From an uncultured Clostridia bacterium (lineage in GTDB: Bacteria > Bacillota > Clostridia > Christensenellales > Borkfalkiaceae), in assembly GCA_947627665.1 (NCBI GenBank), contig CANQWX010000002.1:1-64000 (forward strand): a DNA stretch of 64,000 nucleotides, given 5' to 3'. The notes beneath the pieces were generated by a model. The model saw nothing but the letters and a program-made list of their open reading frames with translations, was not told the origin of the DNA and did no database searches. Each line of letters starts with the position of its first letter. Positions within the stretch are counted from its first letter, which is position 1. The position numbers and the translations under genes were made by a program. Below, piece by piece: positions 1 through 6,913 of this stretch.

Positions 1-66
1 GTGCTTGAGCACCTGCCGGTATTCATGCCCTTTAGGGCGCAAATGAAAGCCCCCACTTTAGTGGGG
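1..66 (+). mobile_element. Possible IS200/IS605 right end / omega-RNA 3' part
   Basis: Three short hairpins follow one another: GTGC-TTGA-GCAC (1-12), GCCCTTTAGGGC (29-40) and CCCCCA-CTTTAG-TGGGGG (about 50-66). The last, preceded by AATGAAAG, resembles the subterminal right-end hairpin of IS200/IS605 elements, where the 3' end of the TnpB guide RNA also lies. The transposase or tnpB gene would sit left of the window and cannot be seen. The last hairpin could instead simply terminate an upstream gene. Confidence 0.4.
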
Positions 67-89
67 GATATTTACTTCCGCCGAAACGG

Positions 90-118
90 TTGACAAACCG
101 CACAAAAACATGTAAGAT
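90..118 (+). promoter_or_regulatory. Promoter of the metal exporter-like gene
   Basis: TTGACA at 90-95 and TAAGAT at 113-118 are separated by 17 bases. A GGGGAGGAG ribosome site precedes the ATG at 149. Confidence 0.8.
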
Positions 119-148
119 AGAGGTGAAATTTTTTGGGGAGGAGCGGAT

Positions 149-1075
149 ATGGCGGAGGTTTTTCTCGACGCGCTGAAAGACGCGCTGTTGCTGCTGCCGT
201 TTTTGTTTCTCCTCTATCTACTCATCGAGCTTTTGGAGCACCGCACGGCGATGGGGAAGCCCTCCAAGCTGCTCACGGGCAAGCTCGCCCCCCTCATCGG
301 CGGCGCGGCGGGGCTTGTGCCGATGTGCGGCTTCTCCGTGATGGCGAGCAAGCTCTACCAAAAAAAATATCTCACCGTGGGCACGCTGTTTGCCGTGTTC
401 ATCGCAACGAGCGACGAGGCGCTCTTGGTGCTTGTTCTCTCGCCGCTCTCCGTTCTCGGGAAGGTGTACACCGTTCTTGCCCTGCTCGGCACGAAATTTG
501 TGCTTGCGGTGGGCGTGGGGTATCTGATCGACCTCTTCGCGGGCAGGACCCGTTCCCGCCTTCCTGCCCCGCAGGAACTTGTGCACGAACAGGAACATGA
601 GCATGAGCATGAACATGAGCATGAGCATGATGTGGAGGGGCTTTCCGTATGCGAGCACAAGCATGAGAGCAAGTGGACGCTCTATCTCTTTTCGCCCCTT
701 CTGCACGCGCTCGAAGTGACGGCGGTGGTATTGGTGTTCAACATTGCGTTCGGGCTGTTGTTCCGCCTCATCGGGGAAGAGAACGTCATCGGCTTTTTGC
801 AGGGCGCGGGGTATTGGTACCAACCGCTGATCGCCGCGCTCGTGGGACTTGTGCCCAACTGCGCGTCGAGCGTTGTGCTCGCCGAGGCCTATGTGATCGG
901 CGGGCTTGGGTTTGCGGGGCTTTTGGGCGGGCTTGTCACCAACACGGGGCTGGGCGTGCTCGCGCTCTTCCGCGAGGGAAGGGAATGGAAACGCAATCTG
1001 CTCATCTTGGGAGCGACTTTTGCGCTGGGCGTGCTCTTCGGCTACGCCGCGGGCGCGATCGAATTCTTTCTGTAA
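149..1075 (+). CDS. Putative heavy-metal exporter, ArsP_2 / 10-TM family
   Basis: This 308-residue polytopic membrane protein has two similar halves of hydrophobic helices. Each half carries a related Gly-Leu-Val-Pro-(Met/Asn)-Cys motif (GLVPMCGFS near residue 54, GLVPNCASS near residue 235), as expected for the putative 10-TM metal exporter family (PF11449). A His/Glu-rich loop (EHEHEHEHEHEHEHD, about residues 150-165, then CEHKHE) lies between the halves and probably binds divalent metal. The family is variously annotated as arsenic, manganese or generic metal efflux, so the substrate is inferred only to be a metal. The gene has its own promoter and a strong ribosome site and ends 29 bases before the next gene. 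Confidence 0.75.
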   Translation: MAEVFLDALKDALLLLPFLFLLYLLIELLEHRTAMGKPSKLLTGKLAPLIGGAAGLVPMCGFSVMASKLYQKKYLTVGTLFAVFIATSDEALLVLVLSPLSVLGKVYTVLALLGTKFVLAVGVGYLIDLFAGRTRSRLPAPQELVHEQEHEHEHEHEHEHDVEGLSVCEHKHESKWTLYLFSPLLHALEVTAVVLVFNIAFGLLFRLIGEENVIGFLQGAGYWYQPLIAALVGLVPNCASSVVLAEAYVIGGLGFAGLLGGLVTNTGLGVLALFREGREWKRNLLILGATFALGVLFGYAAGAIEFFL

Positions 1076-1104
1076 AAAATCAATCGGAATAGGGAGGGTC
1101 GGAC

Positions 1105-2178
1105 ATGCGTCTTGCCTTAGAACCCCTGCCAAAGAAGAGAGAAGAAGAGCACGAAGGAATGGTGTTTGGAACGCTTTCGGAGGGGGTAAGGCAGGCGATG
1201 GAGCGCTCTGCGGGCAAGGTGCTTTTGCTGTCGGACAGCGTCTCGCTGGCGGCTTTTTCCGCCTCTCCGCGCGCGATCTCCCTCATCTTCGACGGCGACG
1301 CCCTGCCGCTGTTTGCGATGCCGGACGGCGTTTCCCGCGTGATCGCTTCGGGCGGGAAGGAAACGCTTTGGGCGGCGCGCTATTTTGCGGACGTGCGCCG
1401 TATCCCATGCACCCTCTTTCCCACGAGCGCCGCATTGGACGGCGTTTTCGAGGCGGAAGGGGACATCGTTCTCGGGGACGGACGGGTGCGTTCCGCCCTG
1501 CGGGAAGGGGAAGCGGTGTGCGACGCGGAGCGCCTCGCGCCCTCTTTGGCGGAGGGATTTTCGCGGCTTTTGCTCACCCGTCTTGCGTTTGGCGAAGCGG
1601 CGGCGCTGACGGCGTTCGGCATTCCCCGCCGCGGGATCGGGACGGAACTGCCCGAAACGGCGGAGGAGATCGTCCTGTTCAACGCGCGCGTGCGGCGTGC
1701 GGAGCGGGCGGGCGGCTACGGGGGAGAGGGAACGGTGCTTGCCTCCCTCTGCGAAAAGAGTCCATGCCCCTCGTGGAGCGCCTATGTGCTCTTGTCGTCG
1801 CTGTATGCGGCGTTCTTCGAGAAGGGAAAGCCGCGGCGCTATCTCACCCCCGATTACCGTGCGCGGGCGGCGCGGGCGGGCGTGGAATATGCGCGGATCT
1901 TCGTCCCCACGCGGGAGGAATATGCGGCGCGCGCCCTCGCCCTGGAACGGATCCGCGGCCGCTTTGTGCGCGAATTCTCGCACCATATTGCAAAAAGAGA
2001 GGAAAATTACGCTCGGGTCTCCCGTTGGAGCACGGCTCCTCTTTCCGCCCAAACGGGGGGAAGGGAACTTTTGGAGCGGTTGCCCGAATGCGCGGGAAGC
2101 GGGCTTTCCGCCGTCATCCGCGACTTCGGGCTTATGGAATGGCATGATGACAAAGGAAGCGCTGTGCAAGCAAACTGA
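1105..2178 (+). CDS. Degenerate AraM/EgsA-like (glycerol-1-phosphate dehydrogenase fold) protein
   Basis: The protein has 357 residues. Around residues 70-150 it follows the AraM/EgsA pattern: an I-A-x-G-G-K nucleotide loop, then IPCTLFPTSAALDG, matching the family's PFxSxPTAPSxDG. The metal-binding Asp of the family motif GFGDMLGK appears replaced (EGFSRLLLTR), and the downstream metal-binding His motifs (GEHHISH and LHGAK types) are not recognisable. It may therefore be a pseudoenzyme or a strongly divergent paralogue. AGGGAGGG at 1091-1098 supports the start at 1105. The 3' end overlaps the following NagD-like phosphatase by 32 bases, echoing the araL-araM pairing in Bacillus. The family call rests on motif pattern only. 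Confidence 0.5.
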   Translation: MRLALEPLPKKREEEHEGMVFGTLSEGVRQAMERSAGKVLLLSDSVSLAAFSASPRAISLIFDGDALPLFAMPDGVSRVIASGGKETLWAARYFADVRRIPCTLFPTSAALDGVFEAEGDIVLGDGRVRSALREGEAVCDAERLAPSLAEGFSRLLLTRLAFGEAAALTAFGIPRRGIGTELPETAEEIVLFNARVRRAERAGGYGGEGTVLASLCEKSPCPSWSAYVLLSSLYAAFFEKGKPRRYLTPDYRARAARAGVEYARIFVPTREEYAARALALERIRGRFVREFSHHIAKREENYARVSRWSTAPLSAQTGGRELLERLPECAGSGLSAVIRDFGLMEWHDDKGSAVQAN

Positions 2179-2929
2179 CGTTTTTCTGCTCGATTTAGAC
2201 GGCACCGTCTACCTCGGCGAAAAGCCGATCGGCAACGCCGCCGCTACCCTGCAAACGCTGCGGGAGCGGAGCAAACGGCTCGTCTTTCTCACGAACAATT
2301 CCTCCAAAACGCAGGAGGAATACCGCGGCAAGCTCCTTAGGATCGGACTTTGGGGGGAGGGCGACCTCGTGTACACCTCGGCGATGGCGGCCGCGTCCTA
2401 CCTGCAAAAGCACGCCGCGGGGCAGCCCGTGTATCTGGTGGGAACGGCGGCGGTGCGGGAGGAATTCGCGCGCTTTGGCGTGCGGCTCGAAGAAGAAGCG
2501 CCCGCGCTGTGCGTGCTCGCCTACGATACGGAGCTGACCTTTGCCAAGCTCGAAAAGCTGGACCGCTTTTTGCGGCAGGGGAAGTACTTCATCGCCACCC
2601 ATCCCGACGACGTGTGTCCTACGGAGAGCGGGACGGCGCCCGACGTCGGCTCCTTCCTTGCCCTCCTCGAGCGCTCCTCGGGGCGGCGGCCCGACCTGAT
2701 CGTCGGCAAGCCGTATACGGCGATGGGGGAGGAGCTTGCGCGGCTCACGGGCGTCCCGCGGGAAAAGATGTGCATGGTGGGGGACCGCATGCACACCGAC
2801 GTGCGGTTCGCCGCCAACAACGGCATGAAGAGCGTTCTGGTGCTCTCGGGGGAAACGACGCGGGAAACGATGTGCCGCTTTCCCGACGTGCCCGACCTCG
2901 TGCTGGAAAACATAGATGAAATTTTATAA
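2147..2929 (+). CDS. HAD-IIA family phosphatase (NagD/AraL-like)
   Basis: This 260-residue cytosolic HAD hydrolase has motif I LLDLDGTVYLG, motif II FLTNNSS, the motif III Lys in VGKPY and motif IV MVGDRMHTDVRFAANNG. The large C2 cap between residues about 80 and 190 is typical of the NagD / p-nitrophenyl phosphatase group, which dephosphorylates small phosphosugars or glycerol phosphates. The start is the ATG at 2147, inside the previous gene, so the pair is probably translationally coupled. Beside an AraM-like gene, a role in glycerol-phosphate or sugar-phosphate clearance is a reasonable inference; the substrate is unknown. Confidence 0.85.
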   Translation: MTKEALCKQTDVFLLDLDGTVYLGEKPIGNAAATLQTLRERSKRLVFLTNNSSKTQEEYRGKLLRIGLWGEGDLVYTSAMAAASYLQKHAAGQPVYLVGTAAVREEFARFGVRLEEEAPALCVLAYDTELTFAKLEKLDRFLRQGKYFIATHPDDVCPTESGTAPDVGSFLALLERSSGRRPDLIVGKPYTAMGEELARLTGVPREKMCMVGDRMHTDVRFAANNGMKSVLVLSGETTRETMCRFPDVPDLVLENIDEIL

Positions 2930-2935
2930 ATATGT

Positions 2936-2963
2936 TTGAAACCGCATGCAACGGTGGTATAAA
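2936..2963 (+). promoter_or_regulatory. Promoter of the partner-switching operon
   Basis: TTGAAA (2936-2941) and TATAAA (2958-2963) with 16-base spacing lie directly after the phosphatase stop and 28 bases before the STAS gene. Confidence 0.65.
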
Positions 2964-2990
2964 ATATACATGCAAAGTCGGAGGTTGTGT

Positions 2991-3296
2991 ATGCAGGAAG
3001 TTACCATTCTCAAGACGGCGCCCGCGCTGACGGTGGGGCTGAGCGGCGAGATCGATTCGAAGAACGCCGAGGAATTTTATACCGTCGTGCTCTCGGCTTA
3101 CGAGAGCGCCAAGGCCGACCTCGTGTTCGATTGCGAGGCGCTCACCTTTATCGATTCCACCACGCTCGGCACTTTCGTCAAGATCTTGAAGCACGCCCGC
3201 GCGGACGGACACGGCATGAAGCTCGTCAAGCTGCAGCCGCGGCTGAAAAAGCTGTTCGTCATCTGCGCGCTCGATACGATCATGGAGATAGAATGA
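2991..3296 (+). CDS. STAS-domain anti-sigma factor antagonist (SpoIIAA/RsbV-like)
   Basis: This 101-residue single STAS domain opens with a beta strand (ALTVGLSGEID) and carries the phospho-acceptor segment FIDSTTLGTFVKIL, where one Ser/Thr would be phosphorylated by a cognate HATPase kinase. When unphosphorylated it would bind the anti-sigma factor and free the sigma factor. The start at 2991 is chosen because CGGAGG at 2979-2984 precedes it; the in-frame ATG at 2946 has no ribosome site and lies within the promoter. It overlaps the next gene by four bases and heads a four-gene operon. Confidence 0.88.
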   Translation: MQEVTILKTAPALTVGLSGEIDSKNAEEFYTVVLSAYESAKADLVFDCEALTFIDSTTLGTFVKILKHARADGHGMKLVKLQPRLKKLFVICALDTIMEIE

Positions 3297-3652
3297 TGCT
3301 GCTCAAAATGGAATTCCCGCTCGATCGGGAGATCATGACGACGGTACGGCTGGCGGTGGGGGGCGTGTGTTCGCTCGCGGGCTTCGGGCTTGACGCCTCC
3401 GAGGACTGTAAAGTATGCGTGACCGAAGGGCTGCTCCTGCTGCTCCATGCGGGTTGCGGGCGGGCAAAGCTCACCTTTTCGCGCGCGGAGGGGCTTGACG
3501 TCGAACTTTGGGGCGAGGGCGGCGCTCCCGCTGCGGAAAAATCGGCGGAGGAGGAGATCTCCGTTGCGCTCCTTACGGCGTTTGCGGAAGATCTCACGGT
3601 GGAACACACCGCAAACGGCACCCGCATCTTTTTCGGGTTCAAGGGTCTGTAA
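3293..3652 (+). CDS. Degenerate HATPase anti-sigma-like protein (RsbW/SpoIIAB fold)
   Basis: This 119-residue protein aligns by pattern with RsbW/SpoIIAB: an N-terminal FPLDREIMTTVRLAVGGV segment, the aSEDCKVCVTEG helix and a C-terminal strand. The N-box Asn that coordinates Mg-ATP is missing (EGLLLLLHAG instead of E-x-x-x-N-x-x-x-H), and no clear G1 or G2 glycine motif is present. It may bind STAS or sigma partners without kinase activity. It overlaps both neighbours (ATGA with the STAS gene, one base with sigma), which indicates tight co-translation. Confidence 0.6.
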   Translation: MMLLKMEFPLDREIMTTVRLAVGGVCSLAGFGLDASEDCKVCVTEGLLLLLHAGCGRAKLTFSRAEGLDVELWGEGGAPAAEKSAEEEISVALLTAFAEDLTVEHTANGTRIFFGFKGL

Positions 3653-4377
3653 TGGACGAACAGGAACTGTTTGCAAGCTATCGCAAGAGCGGCGATCTTG
3701 CGGCGCGCAACCGCATCGTGGAGAAGTATCTCCCCGTGGCGGCGATGATCGCCAAAAAGTTCGTGGGACGGGGCGTGGAATTCGACGACCTCTACCAGAT
3801 CGCCTCGCTTGCGCTCATCAAGGGCGTGGACCGCTTTGACGAAACGAAAGGGGTCAAGTTTTCCACGTTCATCACGCCGACGATCGCGGGCGAGATCAAG
3901 AATTATTTCCGCGACCGTTCCCGCCTCATCCACCTGCCGCGGCGGATCTCGGAGCTGCGCAGGAGCGTGCGGCAGACGGCGGACGAGATCCTCTCCCGCA
4001 CGGGAAAAAATCCCTCCCCGCGGGAAATTGCCGCACTTTTGGGGGTTTCCGAAGAAGAGATCGTTGCGGCGATGGAGCCGGGGAGCGTGGTTTCCCTCGA
4101 CCGGCCCGCAGACGGCGAGGACGGCGCGAGCTACTATGACGTGATCGCCGCCCCCGAAGACGACTTCGAGCATCTCGAGCGGCGGGACGCGGTGCGGACG
4201 GCATTGCAGGGGCTTACCGAAGAGGAGAGGCAGATCGTTTCCTGCCGCTTCGGGGAAGAGCTATCCCAATCGGAAACGGCGCGGCGGTTGAATGTGACGC
4301 AGATGCACATTTCCCGCATGGAACACAAGATTTTGGAAAAACTGAAGGAGAACCTCAAAAAGAGCGCGGTGGACTGA
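3652..4377 (+). CDS. RNA polymerase sigma factor, SigB/SigF/SigG type
   Basis: This 241-residue group 3 sigma-70 factor has region 2 (VEFDDLYQIASLALIKGVDRFD, then KFSTFITPTIAGEIKNYFRD), an intermediate region 3 (LPRRISELRRSVRQT...GKNPSPREIAALL) and a region 4 helix-turn-helix near residues 205-235 (LSQSETARRLNVTQMHISRME). The start overlaps the previous stop by one base. Its place after a STAS/HATPase pair indicates control by partner switching. Whether it serves general stress (SigB) or sporulation (SigF) cannot be decided from sequence; the following second HATPase gene is not part of the canonical spoIIA operon. Confidence 0.85.
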   Translation: MDEQELFASYRKSGDLAARNRIVEKYLPVAAMIAKKFVGRGVEFDDLYQIASLALIKGVDRFDETKGVKFSTFITPTIAGEIKNYFRDRSRLIHLPRRISELRRSVRQTADEILSRTGKNPSPREIAALLGVSEEEIVAAMEPGSVVSLDRPADGEDGASYYDVIAAPEDDFEHLERRDAVRTALQGLTEEERQIVSCRFGEELSQSETARRLNVTQMHISRMEHKILEKLKENLKKSAVD

Positions 4378-4733
4378 TGTACTACGAGATCGGCGACTAT
4401 AACGCGCTGCGAAAAGCGCTGCAAGAGATGTGTTTCGCCTTCCGCAAAGAATTTTCCGAGGAAACGGTGTTCAACAGCAAGCTAGTGGCGACGGAGCTTT
4501 TGTCCAACGTGCTGCAACACGGCGGCGGGCGGGCGCAGCTCCGCGTGGAGAGAGCGGGAAACGAGATCCGCATCTGCGTGCGGGGCGAAAACGGCTACCG
4601 TCCCCCCGAAAAAAGCTCCTGCGCCGATCTGTTTGCCGAGCGCGGCAGGGGACTTTACCTCGTGGACGCCACCTGCGAGCGGCGCACATACAGCGAGGAG
4701 GAGGGCGTTATCGTCTTTTTGAAGATCGAATAA
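4377..4733 (+). CDS. HATPase anti-sigma factor / serine kinase (RsbW-like)
   Basis: This 118-residue GHKL ATPase domain keeps an N-box (ATELLSNVLQHGG, with both Glu and Asn), a G1-like segment (VRGENGYRPP, atypical because the usual D-x-G-x-G is changed) and a good G2 motif (ERGRGLYLVD). It therefore looks more ATP-competent than the HATPase two genes upstream. It should bind the sigma factor and phosphorylate the STAS antagonist. It starts one base inside the sigma stop and is followed by a strong terminator, so it closes the operon. Confidence 0.78.
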   Translation: MYYEIGDYNALRKALQEMCFAFRKEFSEETVFNSKLVATELLSNVLQHGGGRAQLRVERAGNEIRICVRGENGYRPPEKSSCADLFAERGRGLYLVDATCERRTYSEEEGVIVFLKIE

Positions 4734-4771
4734 GGACGCGCCTTGCAAGCAGAGCGCGGAAATAAAGAGAA

Positions 4772-4804
4772 GGGGGAGGCCGTTGCAGCCTCCCCCGGTT
4801 TTTT
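4772..4804 (+). terminator. Intrinsic terminator of the partner-switching operon
   Basis: A perfect 9-bp stem GGGGGAGGC / GCCTCCCCC (4772-4780 with 4788-4796) has a 7-base loop and is followed by GGTTTTTT. Confidence 0.9.
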
Positions 4805-4836
4805 GAGGTCCAATTTAGAAAATGATCGAGAATAGG

Positions 4837-4865
4837 TTGATTTTTAGCTATTTATCGGTTATAAT
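4837..4865 (+). promoter_or_regulatory. Promoter of the Phd-Doc operon
   Basis: TTGATT (4837-4842), 17 bases, then TATAAT (4860-4865). The AGAGGTG ribosome site at 4871-4877 precedes the ATG at 4883. Phd family antitoxins usually autorepress from such sites, but no clear operator palindrome was seen. Confidence 0.8.
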
Positions 4866-4882
4866 AAGATAGAGGTGATAAC

Positions 4883-5125
4883 ATGTTGATCAATACAAGC
4901 CAAGTTCTTTCCATTACGGAAGCAAACCAAAATTTCTCCCGCGCAACGCGGATCGCGGACAGGGAAGGCAGCGTTGTTATTTTTAAGAATAACAGACCGC
5001 AATATATGCTCGTGAGCCTTCACGACAATCCCGCACTCGACCTTACGGACGATGAAAAAATCGACGTGGTGGCAAAGCGCGTTTTGGAGAAGCACCGCAA
5101 GGCGTTTGAGGAACTCGCAAAATGA
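4883..5125 (+). CDS. Phd/YefM family antitoxin
   Basis: This 80-residue protein begins with the DNA-binding Phd fold (ITEANQNFSRATRIADREGSVVIFKNNRPQYMLV), the standard layout of Phd/YefM antitoxins. The C-terminal acidic/basic helix (from about residue 52) would be the toxin-neutralising tail. It overlaps the downstream Doc gene by four bases (ATGA), the usual coupling for this module. It is expected to autoregulate the promoter just upstream. Confidence 0.88.
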   Translation: MLINTSQVLSITEANQNFSRATRIADREGSVVIFKNNRPQYMLVSLHDNPALDLTDDEKIDVVAKRVLEKHRKAFEELAK

Positions 5126-5499
5126 CCAAATTCAGCAAAGAAAAGGTGATGCTTCTGCACCGCTTGCTCATCGAGCAGACGGGCGGCGAAGATGGCGTCC
5201 GTGACATCGGCTTATTGGAGTCCGCGTTGGAAGCTCCCTATGCCACATTTGACGGGATAGACCTTTTCCGGACCAAGGAAGAAAAAGCGGCGAGGCTATG
5301 CGTTGGGCTTATTTCCAACCACGCATTTGTGGACGGGAACAAACGCATCGGGATCTATGTACTTTTGACCTTTCTCGAAGTCAATGGCATTTCCCTGGAA
5401 GCGACCGATGAAGAACTTGTCGGGATCGGGCTTGCCCTCGCAAAGAGCGAAATGAAATACGAGGAACTTCTCGCTTGGATCAAAGCACACGAGGATTAA
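5122..5499 (+). CDS. doc: Doc-type Fic domain toxin (death on curing)
   Basis: This 125-residue Fic/Doc protein carries the catalytic loop HAFVDGNKRIG (about residues 72-82), matching HxFx(D/E)GNxxR. The N-terminal LLIEQTGGEDGVRDIGLLESALEAP segment is typical of Doc. Characterised Doc toxins phosphorylate EF-Tu; the Gly in place of the Ala of phage P1 Doc (DANKR) leaves AMPylation-type chemistry possible. The active-site residues look intact, so this is probably a functional module with the upstream antitoxin. A palindromic element follows the stop codon. Confidence 0.88.
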   Translation: MTKFSKEKVMLLHRLLIEQTGGEDGVRDIGLLESALEAPYATFDGIDLFRTKEEKAARLCVGLISNHAFVDGNKRIGIYVLLTFLEVNGISLEATDEELVGIGLALAKSEMKYEELLAWIKAHED

Positions 5500-5514
5500 A
5501 AACGATAAAAAATG

Positions 5515-5581
5515 CCCCGCGTTTTTGATATGCACCCCAAAAGTTAGACAATTTTGGAGGTGCATATCATTTTACGCGGGG
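5515..5581. repeat. 67-nt nested palindrome between convergent genes
   Basis: Arms CCCCGCGT/ACGCGGGG (5515-5522, 5574-5581), GATATGCACC/GGTGCATATC (5527-5536, 5559-5568) and CCAAAA/TTTTGG (5537-5542, 5552-5557) are nested. The core resembles IS3-family terminal repeats (ACCCCAAAAGTTAGACA), so it may be an IS remnant or MITE now acting as a bidirectional terminator. Confidence 0.6.
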
Positions 5582-5604
5582 ATATTATTTTGGGAATGTG
5601 CTCT

Positions 5605-6717
5605 TTACGGACCTGCCTGCGCGGCGGGTGCGGGCGGCGCGGTTTGCTCCGGTTCGCCGCTTTGTCCGCTCTCCTTCTCCGCCAAGCTGTCCGCGGGCGG
5701 GCTGTCTGAGGGCAGAGGCCGCACGGGCGTTTTCTCGTCCTTTCCCTTTTGCAGAACGCGCGCAAACGCCGAGAGCAGCAGGGCACAGAGGGGAGGAAGG
5801 AGCAAAAACAGGGAGGCAAACGGCTGAGCGGTAAAGAAGTCCGTGATCCCGCCGTCCGCGAGATAGGTGGCGGCAAGCGCCAACGCCGCCGCAAGCTGTA
5901 TGCCGAAGCGGACGATGTCCGCCGTCCGTCTGTGCGGCCTGTCCAGCCGCAGTACGGAGAGAACGAGGTTGACCGCCGTCACGAGCAGCAGGACGGTCAT
6001 GAGGATGTGCTTGGCGATCCCCGTCCCGAACGACGTGATCGCATTGAAGTCGGAAAGGAGCGGGGTCTGCGGAAAGACGAACGCGCAGACGGAGAGCGCG
6101 TTGACGAGGAGCAGAAGGGCGTCCAGCCCGCCGCCTGCGCCGCGGCGCACCACCGCCATCGCCGCAAATACGGCAAAGGCGAGCAAGACGGCGGTCAGCG
6201 AGGGCAGATCGGCTTGCCGCCACGAGTACAGTTCTTGGCGGAGAGAGCCGAGCAGCACGCCCCCGACGCAGAGCGTCCCATAGACAAAGAGGGTGAGAAA
6301 GCCGTTCGCCGTGCAGAGAAGGCGCGCGGAGCCTGCCTTCACGCAGGTGAGCACGGAGAGCGCGAGGGAGAGCAGGACCCCCGCGGCGAGCACAAAGATC
6401 ATGAAGTAGAGCAGGACGGGCAAGAGGTCGGCAAGTTCCGCCCCCTGCGCCTTGGGGAGGGCGATGCTCCCGCGGAGCACTTCCACGATCACGCCGAGAT
6501 AGGAGCCGCGAAGGATCGGCTCCCCGTCCGCGATGAGCGCGCCCACGGAGCCGCGCATAAAGAAGCCGAAGAAAAGCCCCATCAGGGAGATCGTTCCGAA
6601 CAGCGCGGAACAGACCATATAAAAGGACGCCTTCGGACGGCGTTTCTCGTCCCCGTTTCTTTCTTCCTTGGTGCGATCGGATACAAGGCAGAGCCTGTCG
6701 TCGGTTTCATCCCTCAT
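5605..6717 (-). CDS. Uncharacterised polytopic membrane protein
   Basis: The protein has 370 residues: a charged cytosolic N-terminus (about 30 residues), then roughly eight hydrophobic segments, and a Pro/Ala-rich charged C-terminal tail after about residue 335 (EKTPVRPLP...PAPAAQAGP). No domain was recognised. The start at 6717 is supported by GGAGGGGGTG just upstream on the minus strand and a consensus promoter. It is monocistronic, divergent from the PucR-type regulator and convergent with the Doc toxin gene. Confidence 0.7.
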   Translation of the reverse strand: MRDETDDRLCLVSDRTKEERNGDEKRRPKASFYMVCSALFGTISLMGLFFGFFMRGSVGALIADGEPILRGSYLGVIVEVLRGSIALPKAQGAELADLLPVLLYFMIFVLAAGVLLSLALSVLTCVKAGSARLLCTANGFLTLFVYGTLCVGGVLLGSLRQELYSWRQADLPSLTAVLLAFAVFAAMAVVRRGAGGGLDALLLLVNALSVCAFVFPQTPLLSDFNAITSFGTGIAKHILMTVLLLVTAVNLVLSVLRLDRPHRRTADIVRFGIQLAAALALAATYLADGGITDFFTAQPFASLFLLLPPLCALLLSAFARVLQKGKDEKTPVRPLPSDSPPADSLAEKESGQSGEPEQTAPPAPAAQAGP

Positions 6718-6747
6718 ATCTTCACCCCCTCCGAAAACTTTGCCAAC

Positions 6748-6776
6748 ATTATATCACTGCGCGCGGGGCATGTCAA
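6748..6776 (-). promoter_or_regulatory. Promoter of the membrane protein gene
   Basis: On the minus strand TTGACA (6776-6771), 17 bases, then TATAAT (6753-6748); both hexamers match consensus exactly. Confidence 0.9.
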
Positions 6777-6859
6777 CGGCTCGCCGAGGGGGGAAAGGGT
6801 CGGATTTTGGAAAATTGCGAAAGACGGGAAAGTAGTTTGTGCCGAATTTGTGAAAACTC

Positions 6860-6888
6860 TTGTAAAACCGCCCCGTTCATGGTATAAT
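6860..6888 (+). promoter_or_regulatory. Promoter of the PucR-type regulator and S41 protease
   Basis: TTGTAA (6860-6865), 17 bases, TATAAT (6883-6888). It faces away from the minus-strand promoter at 6748-6776, forming a divergent control region. Confidence 0.75.
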
Positions 6889-6913
6889 AAAGCGATCGTG
6901 CAGGGAGAGAGAT

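Noticed and set aside
673-2147. Overlapping Arg/Gly-rich plus-strand frames beside the exporter and AraM-like genes
   Set aside because: They are GC-rich shadow frames without ribosome sites or domain signatures.
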